From assembly GCA_016717655.1 (NCBI GenBank), contig JADKFC010000016.1, forward strand, positions 43,106 to 107,105: a DNA stretch of 64,000 nucleotides, given 5' to 3'. This document shows positions 20,431-31,388 of the stretch, piece by piece (positions within the stretch are counted from its first letter, which is position 1; every line of letters starts with the position of its first letter). The notes under the pieces are model-generated. The model was not told the origin of the DNA. It ran no database searches and saw nothing but the letters and a program-made list of their open reading frames with translations. This DNA comes from Saprospiraceae bacterium (lineage in GTDB: Bacteria; Bacteroidota; Bacteroidia; Chitinophagales; Saprospiraceae). Made by a program: the position numbers and the translations under genes.

Positions 20431-23400
20431 TCAACTTCCGGGTCTGACACTTCCCATATTCGTATTGATAAGATTGCCGTCAAAAAATCCTGTTCCTTTG
20501 TAGATACCGTTGTTTATATAGTTTCCTCCATCTAATTTCAAAGTACCATTGTTAGTTACTGTTCCAATGTTGGTTAGTGAAGCGCCACTTATTACCACCA
20601 GCTTTTTGCCTAGTGCACTCTCCACAGAACTTGCGTTACCATTACCCGCTACGATGTGGATTCATGCAAATTGGCTATACTCGCATCAAAGCTGTCTGGA
20701 GATCGCAATAATTGACCAAGGTAGTGGTATTGACAATCGCATATCCAGAAGCGCAACCATTACATGAATTGGCAACCGGCTGGAATCCCGGAGTTCCCGG
20801 CATATCATCCGTACCATTGGTGAGGAAAAACTCGTAATCAACTACACCCACCATTAAAGAGGCTATATTAGTAATACCACCCCACCAGTTACAGTCAGCA
20901 TTAATTGTATTACCACCTGTATTGTTGGCGGAAATCCCAAAGCGTTGCCATTCATCAAAATGCTATTGTCATGGGCTTCTATTGTATTGGCCCCTGGAAT
21001 ATTACCTGTCATGAGTGCATATACATTATGGGTACTAGATGCTGGATGGACAATAAAATTATTGGTAGCTGTAACATTGGCCCCCCTTTGAGCCAGAATG
21101 GTAAATCCATCATTGCCACCAGTGCCCCACGGAGCATCTCCATTGTTGGTAAAAGTACAGGCATCGATGTTGGTCGTAACATAACCTCTTGAATCGACAC
21201 CCCTATTATGGTTATTGGTGAAAACACATTCGGTTATGTTTACTGTTTGAACAGAAATCCCCCCTGTGCTGAAATCGCCTAGGTGGACTGCTGCACCAGA
21301 GGCGCTTATACTTCCTGTACCAATGATGGTATCATTATCGATGTTTAATACAATACCTGTTAAAGGAACAGTGGTGCCGGCTGTAAATGCATACACTCCC
21401 GCATGGAAATTGAAGGCGGGCAAAGTAGGATAATCCGGCAAAGCATCATGTGCATTCCTGAAATAGTAACATTGCTAGGAGCAGGTGGGCCGCCAAGTGT
21501 ATTTACTACCGCAATCCCTTGTAAAACGCCTGTTATGGTTCCATTAGATATCGTTCCTGCGGCTGTCGATGCATTTCCGTAAACAACATAACCGTAGAAT
21601 CCGTCTGTAACGGTGTTATTGTTAAAAGTTACACCTACCGTTCCGCCTAACCCCGGCTAAGAGTACGCCCATAGTTGGAGTAGGACCCGCGATGGTTTGA
21701 GCAGTTAGATCAATACAGTTGTCGTTTACATTCAATGTATTTCCAGGTGATGTGGATACCCCGGCAACATTCACACCAATGGCGTCTGCCACTACCTTAT
21801 TGTTAATGATAGTCAGGTTGGTATAGGTGGATGACGCTACAGCTGTGTTACCTGTTATTTCTAAACCATTGAGCGTAACTCCATTTGAAGCAATGGTAAT
21901 GGCTGTTCCACTTCCACCGTCAATTGTAGTTTCCGCTACCCTGGCAGGACTGCATCCATTCACTCCCTGGTTGGCACCCAAAAGGGTCAAAGCCTTATTA
22001 ATTATAATGTTTTCGTTGAACGTACCGGCACTGATAACCAAGGTATGGCCGCTCAATGTATTGATGTCATCAATGGCTGATTGTAAAGTGCCAAAATGTT
22101 TCCAAAGTTGTGGTATTGGTTACGAGACCGGTACCTACACCTATGTTGCGGTAATTATCGGTTATAGCAGATACAGTATTCCCTGTTATTACATTGTTAC
22201 ATGTCATGGGTGAGTTACCCCTGCCAAAATACAAATCAGCTACATTCGATTGATCTGCGTCTGCCGGATAATTAGATGGATTCTGCTGTTGTAAAATTCC
22301 TACATCACACCCTGATACATTGTTACCTGATATAGTATGATTAATTCCTTCAACCACAATACCAAAGCCTTCGCTGGTTGAAGACTGGGTCCAGCCTGAA
22401 ACATTGTTGCCTGTTATGGTTACCCCATTGGGAACATCAACATTTCCTGCTAAAACACTTATTCTTAGTATCGCTATACCTGCCCTATCGCGCAAATCGG
22501 CATTGGCTGAAACCATGTTAACCGTATTTCCTGAAACCGTTACGCCTCCGGCAGGGTTTTTTATTTCGATGCCAAATCTACCTCCACCTGAAATCATGTT
22601 ATTTGAGATCAGGTTGCTGCCTATGGTAGCGTTTAGTCCGTTAATCCCAAGTCCATTGTCTCCAGAACCTATATCCAGTGTATTGTTGGATATTGTAACC
22701 GCTGATGCTGTTCCATCTTGCAATTCTATGCCACAGCAACTGTTATTGATCACGGTATTGCCTGAAATATTAATGTTGGTTTTAAAGCCATTCCAGATTA
22801 CAACACCTCTTGCAGAGCCACCATTGTTTTGAACCATACAATTGGTAATGGAAACATTGTCTACTGGACCATTGGCATAGAAACCGGATGCTGTAGGATT
22901 ATTGAGCATGGCAACATTGGTAACGGTTAAATCATCATTACCACCGATGCCATAAATACCGGCGTGGGTATTGCCAGAAGAGCCTGTGAAATCCTGAACA
23001 GTTAAATTACGAATTGTGACATTGGTCACATCTACATTAATCACTATTCCTGAACCGGGTGAAGGCAGCGCCGTGCCATCAATTACATAGAGGGTCTTAT
23101 CAGAGGTAGCACCCTGTAATGTGAGGCTTTTGGTAATTACCACATTTTCTGAGTAGGAGCCTGCGTTGAGTTGTAGAACATCACCAGGATTAGCACTATT
23201 AATGGCATCCTGAATTGTAGCGTGGGATGTTATCTGGGTGAGGTTGTCCACCATAGGCATCAAAACCCTATCTGAAATTTCATTAGCTGTATTAAATTCC
23301 GAAATACTGGAATTAACAGAACAATTACCATCTGTTGAATAAAAAAATATGCTAATTAAAAAAAAGTGAAAAAAAATTCCTTTTTTCAAAAAAGCAGGCC

Positions 23401-23467
23401 ATTTTTCTTTAGAAAAACTTAAGTCAAGGACATAATTAAACGCACGGTTACAAGGTTCATTTTTCAT
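20431..23467 (-). CDS. secreted right-handed beta-helix repeat protein (frameshifted)
   Basis: About 1,000-residue protein pieced from 23467-22070 (465 aa), 22056-21622, 21441-20863 and 20625-20431. N-terminus: a positively charged leader, then a hydrophobic stretch (GIFFHFFLISIFFYS) that may be a late signal anchor. The bulk is beta-helix coils: ITSHATIQDAINSANPGDVLQL followed by repeated VTISNNTLDIGSGDNG- and NISGNTVINNSCCG-type rungs, as in NosD/pectate-lyase-like proteins. The C-terminal 60 residues (NNGTLKLDGGNYINNGIYKG … GSVRPG) match the end of the neighbouring HYR protein. Likely surface or extracellular and polysaccharide-associated; activity not determinable. The frame breaks have no repeat-identity excuse and probably reflect base-call errors. 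Confidence 0.75.
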
Positions 23468-23821
23468 TTCAGTTGCTTTTTATCATTTTTAAGAATAAAT
23501 ATGTAAGCAACAATAACAATTGGACTTATACATTCAGATTTTTCTACTTTATATAACTTTTGTTATATAAGATGGAAACATCTGTTGCAACAATTATAGG
23601 TTGTTAACTTACAATATTTACCAAATATACATAAACCATCCATATTTGTCAATACTGAAGCGCAATGGTAACATTGAATGCAGGTAGTGGTGATCCTATT
23701 ATTTAACCGGTATAGAACAATTTTATTAAGACCTTAAAAAATTATTAGAATTTTAAATCCAAAAGATGTCAATGAAAAACCCACACATTATTTTAGAAAA
23801 CATCAATGCAAATAAATTCAT
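23468..23821. other. intergenic region (354 bp)
   Basis: AT-rich gap between the beta-helix gene start and the end of the LamG/HYR gene. It contains a small inverted repeat (about 23552-23570, ATATAACTTTTGTTATAT) upstream of the beta-helix gene. No gene seen. Confidence 0.45.
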
Positions 23822-26598
23822 TTAGTTGCCGCATGGACCAGGTTTTACAACTCCACCAATGCTGTTTTCAAAATTTCCATTAAAAGTCCCTTGGCCGGCA
23901 TACGTTCCTGAATTAATATAAGATCCACCGTTGATTAAAATCATGCCGTTGTTACAAACCATTCCGCTGTTAATAACCACTGCCCCCGTGTGAATTTCGA
24001 GTGTTACTCCTGCCGGGATTTCAAACGATTCCAATAGGTTATTACCATAAGCATGGATCACATCTCCCAATACAACACCAGATGTTAAAGCGGCATTGAT
24101 AGAAGGGAAACATTGTCCATTAATCACAACAGGTGCCCCCGCGTTTGATATCTCTACCGTTTGCGTGGTTGAAGTGGTGTTACCATTACCATCATCAAAA
24201 AACCAGTGTATTGTGTAATTACCAATTGCATCATAAAACAGTGGATCAGCTGTGGTTGCTGTAACCATTCCTACACAATTATCAATTGCATGAGGTGGTG
24301 TCACAGTAACTGGCATTAAGCAATCACTCGACACAGTTGGTAAAACAGGTGAGCTTGGTGGAGTTACATCGTCTACAAGAAAACTTTGATTAACACTAGA
24401 TATATTCCCATTGCCATCATCAAACATCCAGGTAACAACGGTTGTTCCTTGTGCGGTAATTGGAAAAACTGTTGACGTAGTAGCTGTTATCATACCTGCA
24501 CATGCATCGTTGGCAACCGGTATCACAGGAGTACCACCACATTCAGGCAATGTTACATTAGTCAACAACGGTGTAACTGGTGAAATGGTGTCTTGCACAT
24601 TCACAGTTGCAGCGCAGGTCGCCGTATTGCCATTTACATCTGTTACGGTTAGCACAACTGTAGTGCTTCCGACATTAGCACAGGTGAAGCTGCTGTTGTT
24701 CAATGACAAAGAAGCAATACCACACGCATCGCTCGAGCCATTGTTAATCTGTGTAGCCGCGATCGTGGAGGTACCGCCGTTGTTCAGATAGGTTGTCAAA
24801 TTCTGACATATGGCTATTGGCCTTACGGTGTCTTGTACACTTACTGTTGCAGCACAGGTTGCCATGTTAGCGTTTACATCTGTTACTGTCAGCACGACTG
24901 TATTGCTTCCTGTATTCGCACAGGTAAAGTTGCTGTTGTTTAAGGTCAAAGAAGCTATGCCGCACGCATCGCCCGAGCCATTGTTGATCTGAGTAGCTGT
25001 GATCGTTGATGTGCCTGCGTTGTTCAGATACGAGGTGATATTTTGACATATCGCTATTGGCCTTACGGTATCCTGTACACTCACCGTAGCAGCGCAGGTT
25101 GCTGTGTTAGCGTTTACATCCGTTACTGTCAACACGACTGTATTACTTCCAATATTCGCGCAAGTAAAAGCTGATATTGTCCTAATGTCAATGAAGCTAT
25201 GCCGCACGCATCGCTCGATCCGTTGTTGATCTGTGTAGCCGTGATCGTGGAGGTACCTGCGTTGTTCAGAAAGGATGTGAGATTCTGACACACGGCTATC
25301 GGTCTTACAGTGTCCTGTACACTCACAGTTGCAGCGCAGCTCGCCGTATTGCCATTTACATCTGTTACTGTCAGTACTACCGTATTACTTCCTACATTCG
25401 CGCATGTAAAGCTACCAATGTCTAATATCAAAGACGCTATACCGCAAGCATCGCCGAGCAGGCCATTGTTGATCTGTGTAGCCGTGATCGTGGAGGTACC
25501 GCCGTTGTTCCAGATAGGTTGTGATATTCTGCACATGGCTATTGGCCTTACGGTGTCTTGTATACTTACTGTTGCAGCACAGGTTGCCGTGTTAGCGTTT
25601 ACATCTGTTACTGTCAGCACTACCGTATTACTTCCTACATTCGCGCATGTAAAACTGCTGTTGTCTAATGTCAAAGATGCAATGCCGCAGGCATCACTCG
25701 ATCCGTTGTTGATCTGCGTAGCTGTGATCGTTGATGTACCTCCGTTGTTTAGATATGTGGTTATGTTTTGACATATTGTCATTGGATCTTCATTATCAAC
25801 CACTGTTACTGTAAACGAACATGTAGCTGTGTTGCCACTTGCATCCGTTACTCTGAAGGTGTTGGTAGTAGTTCCAACCGGGAATGTAGCTCCACTTGCA
25901 AAACCCGCTGTTTGGATGGTTGTCGGACCAGAACAATTGTCTGAACCCACCGGTGAGGTAAAGGTAACTACTCTACCACAGGTACCACTCGTTACATTTT
26001 GACTAACATTGGCAGGACAGGTGATACCGGGTAATTCATTATCTGTAATGGTTACGGTAAACGAACACGTAGCAGAATTGCCGCTAGCATCCGTTACTCT
26101 GAATGTGTTGGTAGTAGTTCCAACCGGGAATGTGGCTCCACTCGCAAGACCTGCTGTTTGTAAGGTTGTAGAACCAGGGCAATTGTCGGTTCCCACAGGT
26201 GCGGTATAGGTCGCCACTGCTCCACAGGTACCTGAGGCTACATTCTGATTTACATTGGCGGGACAGGTAATAACGGGTAATTCACTATCTGAAATCGTTA
26301 CTGTAAACGAACATGTGGCTGTATTGCCACTTGCATCCGTAACACGGAAAGTGTTTGTTGTCACTCCCACAGGATAAGTCGCACCACTGGCAAGGCCTGC
26401 TATTTGTACGGTTGTAGAACCAGGGCAATTGTCTGTTCCATTTGGGGTTGAATAGGAAACAATTCCTGTACAATTTCCGGGCGTATTTCCATTCGTAAAT
26501 GAGGCAGGACAAACGATTGAAGGGGCTTCATTATCATAAACGGTTATATCAAATGAGCAGACCGATAAATTACCTGCATTATCGTAAAACTCATACAC
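23822..26598 (-). CDS. Gly-rich/LamG/HYR adhesin, C-terminal third (frameshifted)
   Basis: C-terminal part of the protein starting at 31011, read as 26598-25129 and 25291-23822. Three HYR units lead into about six units of the type CQNITTYLNNGGTSTITATQ … FTCANVGSNTVVLTVTDVN, then HYR-like VDDVTPPSSPVLP modules. The last about 50 residues are NNGMILINGGSYINSGTYAG … GVVKPGPCGN, a short module shared with the beta-helix protein. No canonical type A T9SS domain is present. Frame breaks near 25170 and 25470 fall inside nearly identical repeats. Confidence 0.75.
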
Positions 26599-29400
26599 TA
26601 CATTATTGACACCAACCCCAAAGGTTGAACCAGGTTGAAATTCTGTATTGGAGAAATAGGTCCATCACAATCATCCATTGCGGTAGGTTCAATCCATGAA
26701 TAAGTAGTAGTACAATTTCCTGTTCCGTCAAGACTAGCTGGTATACTTACGTTGGAAGGGCAATCATTAATTATAGGTGAAATATCATCAATTACCGTTA
26801 CCGTAAAACTACAAGATGAGTTTACATTTCCTGCCACGTCAGTAAATGAATAGGTCACTACATTATCACCCTGGAGCAATAGATCAAAAGGCCCATAGTT
26901 ACTCATTGTGGTAATCATGCCAGGACAATTATCGGTTGCTGTTGGTTCAGTCCAACCCCCATTGTCAAACAGTCTGGATCTACATCATTACTAAGCCCGA
27001 TGGTAAAATCAATTGGGCAATTAAATACGGTAGGTGGCTCATTATCCATCACCGTTACTGTAAAAGAACACGTGGCTGTATTACCGCTCGCATCTGTCAC
27101 ACGGAAAGTGTTTGTTGTCACTCCCACAGGGTAAGTTGCTCCACTCGCAAGACCTGCTGTTTGTAAGGTTGTAGCACCAGGACAATTGTCCGTTCCCACA
27201 ACTGCGGTATAGGTAGCCACAGCTCCACAGGTGCCTGAGGATACATTTTGATTTACATTGGCAGGACAGGTGATACTGGGTAGTTCATTATCAGTAATGA
27301 TTACGGTAAACGAACACGTAGCAGAATTGCCGCTAGCATCTGTTACCCTGAATGTGTTGGTAGTAGTTCCAACCGGGAATGTAGCTCCACTTGCAAAACC
27401 CGCCGTTTGTATCGTTATTGGACCAGAACAATTATCTGATCCTACTGGTGAGGTATAGGTAACTACTCTACCACAGGTACCACTCGTTACATTTTGACCA
27501 ATATTGGCAGGACAGGTGATGCTGGGTAGTTCATTGTCTGTATGGTTACGGTAAATGAACATGTAGCTGTGTTGCCACTTGCATCCGTAACTCTGAAGGT
27601 GTTGGTAGTAGTTCCAACCGGGAATGTAGCTCCACTTGCAAAACCCGCTGTTTGGATCGTTATCGGACCAGAACAATTATCTGAACCCACCGGTGAGGTA
27701 AAGGTAACTACTCTACCACAGGTACCACTCGTTACATTTTGACCAATATTGGCAGGACAGGTGATGCTGGGTAGTTCATTGTCTGTAATGGTTACGGTAA
27801 ATGAACATGTAGCTGTGTTGCCACTTGCATCCGTTACTCTGAAGGTGTTGGTAGTAGTTCCAACCGGGAATGTAGCTCCACTTGCAAAACCCGCTGTTTG
27901 GATCGTTGTCGGACCAGAACAATTGTCTGAACCCACCGGTGAGGTAAAGGTAACTACTCTACCACAGGTACCACTCGTTACATTTTGACTAACATTGGCA
28001 GGACAGGTGATACTGGGTAGTTCATTATCAGTAATGATTACGGTAAACGAACACGTAGCAGAATTGCCGCTAGCATCTGTTACCCTGAATGTGTTGGCAG
28101 TAGTTCCAATCGGGAATGTAGCTCCACTTGCAAGACCCGCCGTTTGTATCGTTATTGGACCAGAACAATTATCTGATCCTACTGGTGAGGTATAGGTAAC
28201 TACTCTACCACAGGTACCACTCGTTACATTTTGACCAATATTGGCAGGACAGGTGATGCTGGGTAGTTCATTGTCTGTAATGGTTACGGTAAATGAACAT
28301 GTAGCTGTGTTGCCACTTGCATCCGTTACTCTGAAGGTGTTGGTAGTAGTTCCAACGGGAATGTAGCTCCACTTGCAAAACCCGCTGTTTGGATCGTTGT
28401 CGGACCAGAACAATTGTCTGAACCCACCGGTGAGGTAAAGGTAACTACTCTACCACAGGTACCACTCGTTACATTTTGACTAACATTGGCAGGACAGGTG
28501 ATACCGGGTAATTCATTATCTGTAATGGTTACGGTAAACGAACACGTAGCAGAATTGCCGCTAGCATCCGTTACTCTGAATGTGTTGGTAGTAGTTCCAA
28601 CCGGGAATGTGGCTCCACTCGCAAGACCTGCTGTTTGTAAGGTTGTAGAACCGGGGCAATTGTCCGTTCCCACAACTGCGGTATAGGTCACGCTCCACAA
28701 CGGAGGGGACAAAACGTACGAAACAAAGCTGTATGCACTTGCCAACACGAAAGTTTGTTGACACAGGAGCACGCAAGCCGTTTGTAAGGTTGACACCAGA
28801 CAATTGCCCAACGGTAGTACACAGCTCCACATGTGCCTGAGGATACATTTTGATTTACATTGGCAGGACATGTGATGTTGGGTACTTGATTATCTGTAAC
28901 AGTTACCGTAAATGAACACGTGGCGGTATTACCACTTGCATCTGTCACCTGAAAAGTGTTTGTTGTCACTCCCACAGGATAGGTCGCACCACTGGCAAGA
29001 CCTGCCTGCTGAGGACATTTGTTTACAGGACAATGTTGTCTGTCAGTTCCGTAATGAACACGACTTGCATCTGTCACCTGAAAAGTGTTTGTTGTCATCC
29101 CAGAAGGCCACCTGGCAGACTGCCCGTGTAGAATACATTTTGATTAACTTGGCAGGACAGGTGATGCCGGGTGCTTGATTATCTGTAACTGTAACTGTAA
29201 ACGAACACGTGGCTGTATTACCACTTGCATCTGTCACACGGAAAGTGTTTGTTGTAACCCCAACAGGAAAGTTCGATCCACTGGCAAGACCTGCTGTTTG
29301 GATGGTTACAGGACCCGAACAATTGTCTGTTCCTACAGGATTGGTAAAGGTAACCGTTCTGGCACAAGTACCTGCTGTCACCGTGTTGCTGATATTGGCC
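25840..29400. repeat. tandem 246-bp HYR repeat array
   Basis: HYR units recur at exact 246-bp spacing, for example the same boundary at 27749 and 27995, with 27258 to 27749 equal to two units minus one base. Units between 27250 and 28680 are nearly identical for whole lengths, with two alternating subtypes (TTGACCAATATTGGCAGG versus TTGACTAACATTGGCAGG), suggesting duplication of a two-unit block. Confidence 0.85.
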
Positions 29401-29711
29401 GGGCATGTGATGGACGGTGCTTGCGTTTCATTAACGGTAACGGTTTGAACACACGTACTTGTATTTCCATAACCATCGGTGACGGTCCAAGTGACATTAT
29501 TTACACCTGCTGGAAAACTACCGGATGTCACTACACAAGAACTATTAAAACTATTGCTCAGTGTGAGTGGATTTCCAAGCGGAGTAGCCCCATCTGTCCA
29601 GTTAGAAGTGCAGCTTGTTGTCAGCCCAAAATTTAGCAGAGTTCCATTATTAGATCCAGATTCATTGGCAAGCGTCGTTAACCCTGCATTTTGAGCAGCA
29701 GGATATACCAT
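26598..29711 (-). CDS. Gly-rich/LamG/HYR adhesin, tandem HYR section (frameshifted)
   Basis: Central part of the same protein, pieced from 26918-26598, 27676-26915, 28413-27487, 28871-28326, 29098-28688 and 29711-29043. Every unit reads ELPSITCPANVNQNV … GTCGRVVTFTSPVGSDNCSG … TTNTFRVTDASGNTATCSFTVT, a classic HYR domain of 82 residues. About ten to eleven are present. HYR modules are Ig-like and usually mediate adhesion. Two stretches (about 28690-28830 and 28995-29135) are scrambled relative to every other unit. A 1-nt deletion at about 27541 is visible by comparison with sister units. Confidence 0.75.
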
Positions 29712-31011
29712 TGTTAAACTTATAATAGGCTATTAAACCCGATGGCATGCTGGCAAACTCATTGTTCATATTAGCTTGAATTTGAGCCTGTGTCCTGGTG
29801 GTATTCCAGATACGTACTTCGTCAATTTTTCCATTGAAATAGGGGTCGGCATACTGTGACCTACCAATCCAATTATTGGCAAGTGAACCCAGGCTGGCCG
29901 GGGTGAGTGTAATGCTTGTATTTTGAACCATCAATTGTCCATTGATGTATAATGACCCTGTATTGCTTGCATCAGCCAGTACCACAGCAATATGATGCCA
30001 TTGACCTGTTGTTAAAGCAGTAGGAGATGTGAGTCGTTGTTCTCCACCACCACCCGTGGTTGTAATGGCAAATCTGGGTGTACCACTATCTGAACGAGGC
30101 GTTAAAAACATATTTACATTGGTACTACTGCCAAAATCCATGATTCTTTCCCAAGTCGAAGAAGAAGGACCGTCCCAATAAACCCAGGCTTCAAAAGTAA
30201 AATTGGTAAATGTGGATGTAAGACCTGAAGGTAGTGCGACATAATCATTAGAACCATCAAAATCTAAAGAATGATTTCTGTAACACACATTAGAAATGGT
30301 AGGTCTTGTAAGGCTGGTTGTAGCGCTACAGGCTGGTGCCACAGCGTTAACGGTAACATTGGCTGCACAGGTCACTGTTGGTGCAGAGCATATGGTGTAG
30401 GTGACTACTACCCTTCCTGCACCACCGGTTCCTGAAATTCCACCGCCACCTGGCCCTGCCATTCCGCCGCCGCCGCCGCCTGGCTGAATTCCAGGTCCAC
30501 CATTTCCATTATTAGCAACACCTCCTAAGCCTCCGTTTCCACCGATGGCTCCGGCTCCACCGGCTCCGCCATTATTTCCACTACTATTTGATCCGATTGT
30601 TCCATTGATGGCCCCTATGATTGGAGTGCAGGCGCTGGCTTGGCCCCCTGCACCACCCGTAGTGGTACTAGCGCCATTTCCTCCAGCCGCAATAACTAAA
30701 GACCCAAAGCTTGAGTTTCCACCAGAAGGCGCAAGTGTTGACGTAGGTACCCCTCCGTTACCAACCGTAACCGTGTAGGTAGCTCCGGGAATAACGGTAA
30801 TATTCCTGATTGCATAGGCACCACCGCCTCCGCCTCCTTTGGCGCCGTTAGTGAGAATCCCGCCGGCTCCACCGGCTCCCCAGGCTTCTACTTTTAGTGT
30901 GTAGACACCTGCTGGTACCGTAAATGATCCACTTGAATCGAAGGTTTGAACCGTCTGTGAGAAAGAAATTTCGAAAAAGAATAGCAGTAAGAGGCTTGCA
31001 ATATATCGCAT
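29662..31011 (-). CDS. Gly-rich/LamG/HYR adhesin, N-terminal 449 residues
   Basis: Start of the about 2,400-residue protein that ends at 23822. Signal peptide MRYIASLLLLFFFEISFSQ (1-19). Residues about 25-205 form a glycine-rich domain (GAGGAGG and GGGGGGAYAIRN runs, with YTVTVGNGG). A short HYR-like strand pair follows (CSAPTVTCAANVTVNAV). About 247-440 is a LamG/concanavalin-like lectin domain: FDGSNDYVALPSG, NFTFEAWVYWDG, GQWHHIAVVL, GSLYINGQ, GKIDEVRIWNTTRTQAQI. The lectin domain suggests glycan binding. The open frame ends at 29662, overlapping the next frame, so a single indel near 29690-29710 is inferred. Confidence 0.82.
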   Translation of the reverse strand: MRYIASLLLLFFFEISFSQTVQTFDSSGSFTVPAGVYTLKVEAWGAGGAGGILTNGAKGGGGGGAYAIRNITVIPGATYTVTVGNGGVPTSTLAPSGGNSSFGSLVIAAGGNGASTTTGGAGGQASACTPIIGAINGTIGSNSSGNNGGAGGAGAIGGNGGLGGVANNGNGGPGIQPGGGGGGMAGPGGGGISGTGGAGRVVVTYTICSAPTVTCAANVTVNAVAPACSATTSLTRPTISNVCYRNHSLDFDGSNDYVALPSGLTSTFTNFTFEAWVYWDGPSSSTWERIMDFGSSTNVNMFLTPRSDSGTPRFAITTTGGGGEQRLTSPTALTTGQWHHIAVVLADASNTGSLYINGQLMVQNTSITLTPASLGSLANNWIGRSQYADPYFNGKIDEVRIWNTTRTQAQIQANMNNEFASMPSGLIAYYKFNNGISCCSKCRVNDACQ

Positions 31012-31388
31012 TCTCAGAAATTAAGTGTAACGTAAAAAATATGTACTATCTAAAATATTGAGCACTACATATTTAAATAAAAATTAATGTGACAAATTTA
31101 CTGCCAAAATGACGAAAACGAAATTAAATCGCCTTTTTTTTAATAAATTTTCTAAACAAACAGCAAAATATTGCTCCGGAATAATGAGATATTTGAGTTA
31201 AAGCTCATTTTACTTATTTTTATAAAACTCTGATTTTCACCCTAAATAGGCTTAAAAATCGACTTAGACATCCATTTTGAATTTGTCCAAAAACTTGTGA
31301 TAAACGTTATTTGAGGGCTTATTTTCATTAAAAAAAAGGGGCAGGAATACACCCGCCCCAAAAATATTTGACTATTAAATTAAACTCT
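31012..31388. other. intergenic region (377 bp)
   Basis: Holds the upstream region of the LamG/HYR gene (31012 onward, AT-rich) and, at its far end, the terminator of the next gene at 31338-31359. No open frame of note. Confidence 0.5.
31338..31359 (-). terminator. rho-independent terminator
   Basis: GGGGCAGG … CCGCCCC stem with a 7-nt loop, flanked on the minus strand by a downstream T-run of at least seven (A-run at 31329-31337 on +). It lies about 30 nt past the stop of the T9SS gene at 31389. Confidence 0.8.

Noticed and set aside
25310..28686. Series of 66-150 codon + strand frames (PLASVTLNVLVVVPTGNVAPL type)
   Set aside because: Exact antisense of the 246-bp HYR units, repeated with the same period; not genes.
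25840..29400. CRISPR array
   Set aside because: Units are contiguous 246-bp coding repeats with no short repeat/spacer alternation.
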